Below, piece after piece: positions 52,651 through 60,306 of a stretch of DNA of 60,306 nucleotides. A program made the translations under genes and the position numbers. The notes under the pieces were generated by a model, which saw nothing but the letters and a program-made list of their open reading frames with translations, was not told the origin of the DNA and ran no database searches. Position 1 is the stretch's first letter; the number at the start of each line of letters is the position of its first letter. The DNA lies in NCBI RefSeq assembly GCF_000586475.1, contig NZ_BAWJ01000019.1, forward strand, positions 1 to 60,306, written 5' to 3'. The stretch is from Psychrobacter sp. JCM 18903 (GTDB taxonomy: Bacteria > Pseudomonadota > Gammaproteobacteria > Pseudomonadales > Moraxellaceae).

Positions 52651-52683
52651 AAAAAAAAAGGACGCCTCTCAGCGTCCTTTTTT
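52651..52683. terminator. bidirectional terminator between the RelA/SpoT gene and sodB
   Basis: AAAAAAAAGGACGC pairs with GCGTCCTTTTTT around CTCTCA. It serves both convergent genes. Confidence 0.93.
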
Positions 52684-52709
52684 CAAATCAAAACCTTACG
52701 TCTTAAAGA

Positions 52710-53339
52710 TTACTCTTCAACGCCAGCATCTTGACCTTTATATTTTGCGTTTGCGTAGTCCCAGTTCACTAGCTTGTCTAGGAACGTGTCGACATAATCA
52801 GGACGACGGTTACGATAATCGATGTAGTAAGCATGTTCCCATACATCACAAGTCAATACCGCGATTTGGTCATGTGCAAGTGGCGTGTCAGCGTTAGCGG
52901 TTTTGGCGATAGACAGTTTGCCACCGACTTTATCAGCGACTAGCCACGCCCAACCTGAACCGAACTGAGTCAATGCTGCGTTTTTGAACTCTTCACGGAA
53001 CTTATCATAGCTACCGAAGTCTTCTTCGATTTTAGCTTTTAGATCGCCAGTAGGTTCGCCGCCACCATTGGTTGGCGTCATGCAGTTCCAATAGAACGTG
53101 TGATTCCATACTTGGGCTGCTTGGTTAAACATACCTTGCTTGCTGTCATCTTTAGCAGTCGCTACGATGATTTCTGGCAATGTTTTGTCTTCTAGACCAG
53201 AACCTGGTAGCAATTCGTTAAGCTTAGTCACGTAGGCATTGTGATGCTTGTCATGATGATACTCTAGCGTCTCGGCACTGATATGTGGCTCTAGTGCGTC
53301 TTTTGCGTATGGTAGCTCTGGTAAAGTAATGTTTGACAT
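52710..53339 (-). CDS. sodB: superoxide dismutase [Fe]
   Basis: SodB dismutates superoxide in the cytoplasm. The 209-residue protein starts MSNITLPELPYAKDALEPHI at the ATG 53339, which has AAGGA upstream; a longer frame is not family-like. Metal ligands lie in EYHHDKHH (first His), NHTFYWNCM (second His) and DVWEHAYYIDY (Asp and His). The AAQVWNHTFYWN and FGSGWAWLV patterns favour the iron form over manganese; metal identity is inferred. Confidence 0.95.
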   Translation of the reverse strand: MSNITLPELPYAKDALEPHISAETLEYHHDKHHNAYVTKLNELLPGSGLEDKTLPEIIVATAKDDSKQGMFNQAAQVWNHTFYWNCMTPTNGGGEPTGDLKAKIEEDFGSYDKFREEFKNAALTQFGSGWAWLVADKVGGKLSIAKTANADTPLAHDQIAVLTCDVWEHAYYIDYRNRRPDYVDTFLDKLVNWDYANAKYKGQDAGVEE

Positions 53340-53895
53340 AGTTATTTTATCCTTGCTGTTTTTAGCCGTCATTTGATAAAAGCTCATTATAGAAACTGAA
53401 TTTTACGCTATTTTTACATGATAAAAAACACGATAAAATAACGGACTAAATTGGCTGAGTTTATTGTTTGAAATGAATGTTATTGCTTAATACCATTTAT
53501 TGTTTAACACAGTATCACGTATTATTATGAATCCAAAATTAACTTACTTTTGTTACTGTTTGCTCAAAAACCAAATACTTGATTTCATAAGCATTTATTA
53601 ACTTAATATTCACAAGCCATAAGATATCATTCACGGTAGCTTGGCGGCTATTATAGCAACAGTGGCGACAAATATCAGTTACCAAATGTTATGGATAACA
53701 CTGTTAGTATAGCCTTTGGTTGTCTATAGACTAAGCGCAGAATGCCTTGCCATGCCAATCGTACTAGCACTTAGCTGACTGATAAACTGATGAAATTGGC
53801 ATTAAGATACCGATATAATTTAAAAACCGATCATACTTTCAATAATGATACTTTCACTAACCATATTCTTAATAATGACATAACGGAATGACCCT
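53340..53895. other. intergenic region between sodB and rdgB
   Basis: 556 AT-rich bases between divergent genes with no convincing ORF, repeat or RNA gene. A short duplicated pattern AATAATGAyA occurs near 53840 and 53873. Promoters for both genes are presumed here. Confidence 0.35.
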
Positions 53896-54548
53896 ATGAG
53901 CACCACGAATACCTCACGATCCTTCACCCAATCGACCCCTGATAATAAATGGGTGCTCGCCAGTAATAATAAAGGCAAACTGGCTGAGTTTAAAAGGCTG
54001 TTTGCCGAGGCAGATTTGGATGTGACAATCATCCGCAGGGTCAGCTCAATATTGACGACGCCATCGAAGACGGGCTAAGCTTCGTAGAAAACGCTATTAT
54101 TAAAGCGCGTCATGCCAGCCGTATCAGCGGAATGCCTGCGATTGCTGATGATTCAGGACTATGTGTGCCAGTATTAGGTAATGCACCGGGGATTTACTCC
54201 GCTCGCTATGCTGGTGAGCATGGTAACGATAGTAAAAACAACGCCAAGCTCATCGCTGACTTGCAGCCTATCCGTGATGCGCAAGCTAACGAGCCTATTA
54301 AAGGGTTATTTGTTTGCGTACTGGCGATGGTGCGCCATGCTGATGATCCGCTACCGATTATCGCGCAAGGTCTGTGGCAGGGTGAGATTTTAGAGACAGC
54401 GCATGGTGACGGCGGTTTTGGTTACGATCCGCTGTTTTGGTTGCCAGAGTTACAAGCTAGCGCCGCGAGCTTAAGTGCTGCTGATAAAAACCACATCAGT
54501 CATCGTGGTCAGGCGATTCAGCAATTATTGGCGCAGTTGCCGTTGTAG
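53896..54548 (+). CDS. rdgB: XTP/dITP pyrophosphatase (one frameshift)
   Basis: RdgB hydrolyses non-canonical purine nucleotides such as dITP and XTP. The N-terminal VLASNNKGKLAEFKRLF is in one frame and the rest in another. Adding one C near 54033 restores TIIPQGQLNIDDAIEDGLSF and a 217-residue protein. Later motifs: ADDSGLCVPVLGNAPGIYSARYAG, HGDGGFGYDPLFWLPEL and the C-terminal KNHISHRGQA. An Asn/Ser/Thr-rich N-terminal extension of about 17 residues precedes the domain. Confidence 0.95.
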
Positions 54549-55060
54549 ATAACCTTAAAACCTATAGTCGATTCAATTTACTCCTTTAGTTATTAATGCT
54601 TATACAAGAAAATCTAGCGCAGAGATACAAATCGTAGTTTAAGCGAGATTGACGATGTAGCAGATTCAAAGGGAATGGACGATAAAGAGATAATTTTTAC
54701 TTTAATAAACAGATAGATTATACTGTTCTACTTTTAAAATTTTGTTGAAAGCCGTTATTTGTCTGTATAATTCACCAAAAAGCGTTATTATGCGGTGCAT
54801 TAACGGTTTATGATTGATATCTGATAGCGCCTATTACTAAGATAACCGTTCCACATTTTAGTATCAGTCAGCGCCAGTGATGACCAAAGGCGATTGCTCA
54901 AGGTACTGACTTTGACATTGCGCGCTATCGCTATCCCCTATTTATTCCAACGGCAACCCATGGTACACGCCCGTAATTTGAGGCACGGTTTGTCTATTAC
55001 CATTTAACCCTAAGTACTATTTAATCAAACGTACTATTTAATCCTAAAGGTGTAATTAAC
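54549..55060. other. intergenic region between rdgB and tig
   Basis: 512 bp, both neighbours on the plus strand. No gene, RNA gene or clear terminator was recognised. It probably holds the tig promoter. A short repeat, ACTATTTAATC, occurs twice just before tig (55015-55041). Confidence 0.4.
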
Positions 55061-56403
55061 ATGGCTACAGATTTACAAGTCACAACCAACAAGCTATCTA
55101 ATAAAGAAACCCAATTGACAGTTAAAGTACCTGTCGAAAAAATTCAAAACAAAGTCGAAGGTCGTATTCGCCAAGTTGCGAAAACTGCCAAGATTGACGG
55201 TTTCCGTAAAGGTAACGTCCCTATGTCACATATCCGTTCACAGTACGGTGCTGGCATTCAACAAGAAGTCATCAACGATGTGATCCGTGATACCGTTTTT
55301 GAAGCGATCAAATCTGAAGACATCCGCGCGTTGGCATGCCTAACATCGACGACGTAAAACTTGAAGATGATTTCTTGGTTTATCAAGCCACTGTTGAAAT
55401 CTTCCCAGAAGTAGACGTACAAGGTATCGATGAGATCGAAGTTGAGCGTCACACGGCTAAAGTAAGCGAAGAAGACGTCGACACTATGATCGAAAACCTT
55501 CAAAAGCAACGTGAGGAATTCGTTGAGAAAAAAGGTAAAGCGGACAAAGGCAATCAAGTAACTTTTGACTTTGAAGGCTCTATCGATGGCGAAAAATTCG
55601 AAGGCGGTTCTGCTGAAGACTTTAAACTGGTTATCGGTAGCAACCAGATGATTCCTGGTTTTGAAGCGGGTATCAAAGGTATGAAAGCTGGCGAAGAGAA
55701 AGTTATCGACGTGACTTTCCCAGAAGATTATCAAGCTGAGAACCTAGCTGGCAAAGAAGCACAGTTCAAAATCAACGTAAAATTGGTTGAAAAATCTAAG
55801 CTACCTGAAATCGACGATGCGTTCCTTGAGCTATTCGGTGTAAAAGAAGGCGGCGTTGAGAAGCTGAAAGAAGATGTACGCAAAAACATGGAACGCGAAA
55901 TCAAAAACGCTGCGCGTAGCCAAGTTAAGCAAGCGACTTTTGACGCATTGTTAGAAAAGAACGAGTTTGACGTACCAAACGCCATGCTAGAGCAAGAAAT
56001 TGAGCGTCAGCGCAACATGATGATGCAACGTTTTTCTCAGCAGTTCGGTGCCAATGCTGATAGCTTCGATAAAGACATGCTACCAAATGAGCTATTTGAA
56101 GAGCAAGCGCTACGTGCTGCCCGTCTTGGCATCATCGTTGCTCGCGTTATCGATACCAAAGGCTTAGAAGTCGATCAAGAACGCGTTGAAACGTTCATCA
56201 AAGAAGCCGCTGAAAACTACGAAGATCCAAGTGAAGTAATCGAGTATTACACCAATGACAAGCAGCAGCGCGCGAACATTGAGTCTGTGGTACTAGAAGA
56301 CCAAGTAGTTGATTATCTAATCGAGCAAGGTAAAGTAACTGACAAAGAAGTTAGCTACCAAGACCTATTAGCTGCACAGCAACAACAGCAGCAAGGCATG
56401 TAA
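55061..56403 (+). CDS. tig: trigger factor (one frameshift)
   Basis: Trigger factor is the ribosome-associated folding chaperone with peptidyl-prolyl isomerase activity. The N-terminal ribosome-binding domain contains [12 protein letters not shown] (the signature loop). Adding one G near 55330 restores [17 protein letters not shown] and the PPIase domain ([19 protein letters not shown] region, [15 protein letters not shown]) and the C-terminal helical domain, for 447 residues. The break in a normally single-copy chaperone upstream of clpP-clpX supports a consensus error. The order tig-clpP-clpX is widely conserved. Confidence 0.97.
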
Positions 56404-56417
56404 TTTAGTGAGATAAC

Positions 56418-56450
56418 TTAGCAATTTGCCATTCAATGGCAAATTGCTAA
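56418..56450. other. near-perfect 33-bp palindrome after tig
   Basis: TTAGCAATTTGCCATT and AATGGCAAATTGCTAA flank a single central base, so a stem of 14 bp with a small loop can form. It lies 15 bp after the tig stop codon and is not followed by a T-run. It may stabilise the mRNA 3' end ahead of the true terminator. Confidence 0.75.
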
Positions 56451-56463
56451 TCTCAATCTAAAC

Positions 56464-56541
56464 ATGCTCTAACATAATGCTCTAACATAATGCTCTAACA
56501 TAATGCTCTAACATAATGCTCTAACGCAATGCTCTAACATA
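56464..56541 (+). repeat. 13-bp tandem repeat (six copies) in the tig 3' region
   Basis: Six consecutive 13-bp units of ATGCTCTAACATA (the fifth has GC in place of TA: ATGCTCTAACGCA). The last unit forms the 5' arm of the tig terminator, so the array is an amplification of that arm. Confidence 0.93.
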
Positions 56542-56559
56542 TGTGTTAGGGCATTTTTA
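56530..56559 (+). terminator. terminator of tig
   Basis: TGCTCTAACA (530-539) pairs with TGTTAGGGCA (544-553), one G-U pair, followed by TTTTT. The 5' arm is the final unit of the tandem repeat. Confidence 0.85.
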
Positions 56560-56890
56560 TTGGGGATTTATATGCTATCTTTATGGACAGTTTATCACCA
56601 AGCCCCTTGATAAATGGTTACAGACGCCTTATTAATAGCGAGTCAATCATTTTATTAATAGCACTCATGTTATAAATAGAAAATTATTTTTCACATGAAA
56701 AAGTTACTATTGCCTCAATAAAAAAGTTACCATTAGCTCAATTATTTTTAGCGATATCTGGCGCTTATTATTTCAGCCAGCGAATATTATTAAAAAGCGG
56801 CAACATCTAGCATGATGAGCAGCCATACAAGCGTAGCCGCTCGCTCGCTTCAATCCCTTTATTTTATGTACTTATAAACAGGACATCTTT

Positions 56891-57595
56891 ATGACAGATT
56901 ATGATCGCATCACTGCCAACCCACATTTTGATATGCTGATGAGTGCGCACAATGACGCACAAGGCATGCAATATACCCAAAGCGCCCCTCAAGCTGCGCA
57001 TGCAGCATTAGTGCCAATGGTCGTTGAACAATCCTCTCGTGGTGAACGCTCGTTTGATATTTTCTCGCGTCTATTGCGTGAGCGCGTTATCTTTTTGACT
57101 GGTCAAGTCGAAGACCATATGGCCAATCTGATTGTTGCACAGTTGCTATTTTTAGAAGCAGAAAACCCAGACAAAGACATTCACTTGTATATCAATTCAC
57201 CAGGCGGCTCAGTGAGTGCAGGCTTGGCAATCTTTGATACCATGAACTTCATCAAACCTGAAGTGTCAACCATCTGTATGGGCGGTGCTTATAGCATGGG
57301 CTCGTTCTTGCTCGCGGCTGGTCAAAAAGGCAAACGTTACTCTCTTGCCAATGCTCGTGTCATGATTCATCAGCCTTCAGGCGGCGCGCAAGGTCAAGCA
57401 ACCGATATCGAAATTAATGCGCGTGAAATTCTAAAAACGCGTGCCCGTTTAAATGAGATTTTGGCAGAACGTACTGGTCAACCATTAGAGAAAATTGAAA
57501 AAGACGTTGAGCGTGACTTTTGGTTAGATGCGAAAGAAGCCAAAGAATACGGTCTGGTTGATGAAGTATTAGAGCGCCGCCCTACTTCTTTATAA
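56891..57595 (+). CDS. clpP: ATP-dependent Clp protease proteolytic subunit
   Basis: ClpP is the barrel-shaped serine peptidase used by ClpX and ClpA. The 234-residue protein has the usual core from [20 protein letters not shown]. The catalytic Ser is in [14 protein letters not shown], where many ClpPs read GQAASMGAFLL; the His is in [12 protein letters not shown], and an Asp lies in the [10 protein letters not shown] region. The N-terminus is about 30 residues longer than the mature E. coli form, as expected for a propeptide. AGGACA lies before the ATG. Upstream of clpX by 115 bp. Confidence 0.96.
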   Translation: MTDYDRITANPHFDMLMSAHNDAQGMQYTQSAPQAAHAALVPMVVEQSSRGERSFDIFSRLLRERVIFLTGQVEDHMANLIVAQLLFLEAENPDKDIHLYINSPGGSVSAGLAIFDTMNFIKPEVSTICMGGAYSMGSFLLAAGQKGKRYSLANARVMIHQPSGGAQGQATDIEINAREILKTRARLNEILAERTGQPLEKIEKDVERDFWLDAKEAKEYGLVDEVLERRPTSL

Positions 57596-57710
57596 TTACC
57601 GCATAAGAGCAAAAGCTTTGATGGGCATCAAAAGCCTGAGCGTTATACGTTTTGGCTTTGATGTAAAAAATCAAAATATTTGTAAGTTTTAAATTTTAGG
57701 AGCGCCTTTT

Positions 57711-59023
57711 ATGGCAGAAGATAACACCCCGCATTGCTCGTTTTGCGGCAAAGCCAAAAGCGATGTACAGCAGCTGATTGCCGCTGACGATGCCAATATC
57801 TGTAATGAATGTATTGAGCTATGTACCGATTTGATCGCTGATAGCGCTGAAGATGGCGATGATGACAGCGACATTGATACGTCTTGGGTCAATAAAAAGC
57901 TACCAACGCCAAAAGAGCTGCGTGCCAAGCTTGATGAATACGTCATTGGACAAGACGCTGCTAAAAAAGCACTAGCTGTTGCCGTCTATAACCATTATAA
58001 GCGTCTAAAAGTTAGCCAAACCTTAGCCAATGACAGCAAAAAAGCGAAGATTGGCGCTGACGATGCCATGGTTGAATTGGCTAAGAGCAATATCTTGTTG
58101 ATTGGCCCAACGGGTTCTGGTAAGACCTTGCTGGCGCAAACCTTGGCGCGTCTACTGGATGTGCCTTTTGCGATGGCCGATGCGACGACCTTGACCGAAG
58201 CAGGTTATGTCGGCGAAGATGTCGAAAACATCGTGCAAAAGCTCTTGCAAGCATCAGATTATGATGTCAGTAAAGCAGAGCAAGGCATCATCTATATCGA
58301 TGAGATTGATAAAATCAGTAAGAAAGGCGACAACCCGTCTATCACGCGTGATGTGTCAGGCGAAGGCGTACAGCAAGCGTTGCTAAAGCTTATCGAAGGT
58401 ACGGTCGCTGCCATTCCGCCACATGGTGGTCGTAAGCATCCTCAACAGGAGCTGATCCAAGTTGATACGAGTAACATCTTAATCATCGTCGGCGGGGCGT
58501 TTGCCGGTCTTGATGCGGTTATTCAGCAGCGTACAGAAAAAGGCGGTATCGGCTTTAATGCGGATGTCAGCTCAAAAGACGATAGCAAACGCAGCTCAGA
58601 ATTACTGCAACAAGTAGAGCCTGAGGATTTGATCAAATTTGGTCTTATTCCTGAGCTCATCGGTCGTCTTCCTGTTCTCGCTGCGCTCACAGAGCTGGAC
58701 GAGGACGCATTGGTTCAGATATTAACGGAACCAAAAATGCCTTGGTTAAGCAATATAAGTATCTATTCGATATGGAAGGCGCTGACATTAGCTTTACCAA
58801 AGAAGCGCTCGATGCGATTGCCAAAAAAGCCATGGCGCGTAAGACTGGTGCTCGTGGTTTGCGTTCTATCGTTGAAAATGCGCTCCTTGAGACCATGTAC
58901 GAGTTGCCTTCTATGAAAAACGCCAAGACTGTCATCGTCGATGAGCAAGTGATTAATGAAGGTAAAACACCTGAAATCATCTTTTCTACCGACGACTTAG
59001 AGCAAATAGCGATAGATGCTTAG
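57711..59023 (+). CDS. clpX: Clp protease ATP-binding subunit ClpX (one frameshift)
   Basis: ClpX is the AAA+ unfoldase that delivers substrates to ClpP. The N-terminal zinc-binding domain has four Cys in CSFCGKAK and [11 protein letters not shown]+ motifs: Walker [13 protein letters not shown], Walker [11 protein letters not shown], and the GYVGEDVE pore-loop region. The frame breaks near 58733-58737; adding one A to the A-run restores [18 protein letters not shown] and a 437-residue protein with the sensor-2 [11 protein letters not shown] strong terminator follows. Confidence 0.97.
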
Positions 59024-59065
59024 CGGTTGTTATCAGCTTTATTAAAACTGTCATGGAAGTAAAGG

Positions 59066-59097
59066 CGTCTAGCATATCTTATGCTAGACGTTTTTTT
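59066..59097 (+). terminator. terminator of clpX
   Basis: CGTCTAGCAT pairs perfectly with ATGCTAGACG around ATCTT, followed by seven T. Confidence 0.95.
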
Positions 59098-59248
59098 ATG
59101 GCTGCTCACTTATGATCTTTTTATGACAGCCAATGTATGGGTAAAGTGACAGCGGCGTCTATCAATCGTTCACAGCTAAAGCCACAAAGCATGCTAAGGT
59201 AAATGTGCTACCAACACCTATCACTGATGAAACAAAGGACTGTTTATC

Positions 59249-60259
59249 ATGCTTAACAATGTTACTTCTATCGCAACCTCATTACGTCAACACTTGCCTT
59301 TTCATACCACGATAGACCAAGATATTACCCCTTATTATCATAATCATGTCGCGGCTATTACGGGTGCTGGCTCTGGTATGGGGCGCGAGTTGGCTATTCA
59401 TTTGGTAAAGATGGGCTGCCACGTGGCGCTCTCTGATATCAACGCGGCGCAACTGGCACAGACCAAAGAATTGCTCGTCAGTTATGATATCAAAGCGACC
59501 ATGACAGTACTTGATGTCTCAGACAATAAAGCCGTGGAAGCGTGGGCAGATAGCGTCATGGCAGACCATGGCAAAGTGAACTTCATCTTTAATAATGCAG
59601 GCGTGGCGCTATATTCGACCGTAGAAGGCAGTAGTATTAGCGAGCTTGAATGGGTAATGGACATCAATTTTTGGGGTGTGGTCTATGGCACCAAGGCATT
59701 TTTGCCATTGATTAAAAATAGTGTCAAACAAAGCGAATCGAGAAATGGCAGCAAAAAGAACAGATCGCGCCAATTTAACGAGCATGGTCACATCATTAAT
59801 ATCTCAAGCCTGTTTGGCTTGACCGCGCAGCCGTCACAATCTGCGTATAACGCCAGTAAATTTGCTGTACGCGGCTTTACCGAAAGCTTGCGTCAAGAGC
59901 TAGATATTCAGCGCTGCGGTGTGTCAGCGACCTGCATCCATCCCGGCGGGATTAAAACCAATATTGCCAATAGTGCCCGTGGCAATGACAGTATCAATGA
60001 TATTGGCATGCGTACTGGCCCCAAAGCCATTCAGAGCTTTAATAAATTCCTGAAATTTGATGCAGGCCATGCCGCTTGGATTATTTTGCAGGCTGCCGCG
60101 ACCAATCAACCGCGCTGTCTGATTGGCAACGATGCCAAAATAATCGACGCGGTACAGCGTGTCTTTCCAGCGACATACAGTCAAATATTGAACGATGTCC
60201 ATAAGCTCTCTCGTAAGCTCAAACCACGCCGCCATAAAAAACCAAGCACACCAAAATAA
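59249..60259 (+). CDS. short-chain dehydrogenase/reductase
   Basis: A 336-residue classical SDR. Cofactor motif TGAGSGMGRELA (about residues 39-50), NNAG (near 114-117) and the catalytic Ser followed by SAYNASKFAVRG (Tyr and Lys) are present. Asp in ALSDINAAQ after the second strand suggests NAD preference. It has an N-terminal extension of about 33 residues and a basic C-terminal tail. A Lys/Asn/Arg-rich insertion (about 160-174) precedes the catalytic Ser. The substrate is unknown. AAAGGAC lies before the ATG. Confidence 0.9.
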   Translation: MLNNVTSIATSLRQHLPFHTTIDQDITPYYHNHVAAITGAGSGMGRELAIHLVKMGCHVALSDINAAQLAQTKELLVSYDIKATMTVLDVSDNKAVEAWADSVMADHGKVNFIFNNAGVALYSTVEGSSISELEWVMDINFWGVVYGTKAFLPLIKNSVKQSESRNGSKKNRSRQFNEHGHIINISSLFGLTAQPSQSAYNASKFAVRGFTESLRQELDIQRCGVSATCIHPGGIKTNIANSARGNDSINDIGMRTGPKAIQSFNKFLKFDAGHAAWIILQAAATNQPRCLIGNDAKIIDAVQRVFPATYSQILNDVHKLSRKLKPRRHKKPSTPK

Positions 60260-60306
60260 TATATTCTAAGAGTATATGCCCACAAAAAAGCGCTTAAATA
60301 TTGATA

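Noticed and set aside
56464..56541. 13-bp repeats considered as a CRISPR array
   Set aside because: Units are contiguous with no spacers and end in a terminator; no cas genes are nearby.

Overview
The window looks like chromosomal core DNA of a Moraxellaceae gammaproteobacterium, most probably a Psychrobacter. This is inferred from the protein sequences, the moderately AT-rich composition and the gene order (ibaG-murA-hisG-hisD-hisC, fadB-fadA, tig-clpP-clpX); it was not tested by any search. I see no prophage, integron, complete insertion sequence, CRISPR array, rRNA or tRNA gene.

Layout. 1-3.9 kb: str operon on the minus strand (rpsL, rpsG, fusA) with unusually long, hairpin-rich spacers and a very good sigma70 promoter. 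4.2-5.4 kb: a two-gene unit with an EcsC-like protein. 5.9-8.8 kb: fabB-pabB. 8.9-14.2 kb: ibaG-murA-hisG-hisD-hisC. 14.3-17.1 kb: a secreted alpha/beta hydrolase, a DolP-like BON lipoprotein and yraN, divergent from rsmI and a PfkB kinase (17.3-19.3 kb). 19.5-21.7 kb: metY and nfuA. 22.2-27.1 kb: a small membrane protein, an alpha/beta hydrolase, then an NAD-salvage unit (NadM-Nudix, nicotinamide phosphoribosyltransferase, SGNH hydrolase). 27.3-36.1 kb: mixed single genes (rpmE2, YceI, a FemAB/GNAT-like protein, a lipoprotein, a FAD oxidoreductase, a LOG protein, a hydrolase, a DEDD exonuclease, an M23 peptidase). 36.1-41.8 kb: phoR, phoB, dtd, psd, a DUF1287 protein, an HD phosphohydrolase and an isochorismatase-like hydrolase. 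42.0-44.7 kb: a rhomboid-like membrane protein and a tandem paralogue lacking the rhomboid domain. 44.8-48.4 kb: fadA and fadB. 49.2-51.1 kb: ispA and a DUF72 protein. 51.5-52.6 kb: an isolated AT-rich RelA/SpoT-domain gene. 52.7-60.3 kb: sodB, rdgB, tig, clpP, clpX and a short-chain dehydrogenase.

The dominant oddity is quality-related. Twenty-one genes, including normally indispensable ones (tig, clpX, ispA, hisD, fadB), are broken by a total of 30 single-base losses. In each gene, adding back the missing base or bases, nearly always one more copy of a neighbouring identical base, restores a full-length family member with an exact multiple-of-three length. I treat these as consensus errors, not pseudogenes, and annotate each broken gene as one CDS across its breaks.

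The biology most worth following up: a rhomboid-like protein that has lost both catalytic residues and sits beside a rhomboid-less paralogue; a solitary RelA/SpoT synthetase with an unrecognised C-terminal domain in an AT-rich pocket with an imperfect inverted repeat upstream; a PhoR without membrane segments; a tig terminator whose 5' arm is amplified as a 13-bp tandem repeat; and near-identical terminators flanking one FemAB-like gene. I found no clearly new multi-gene system.
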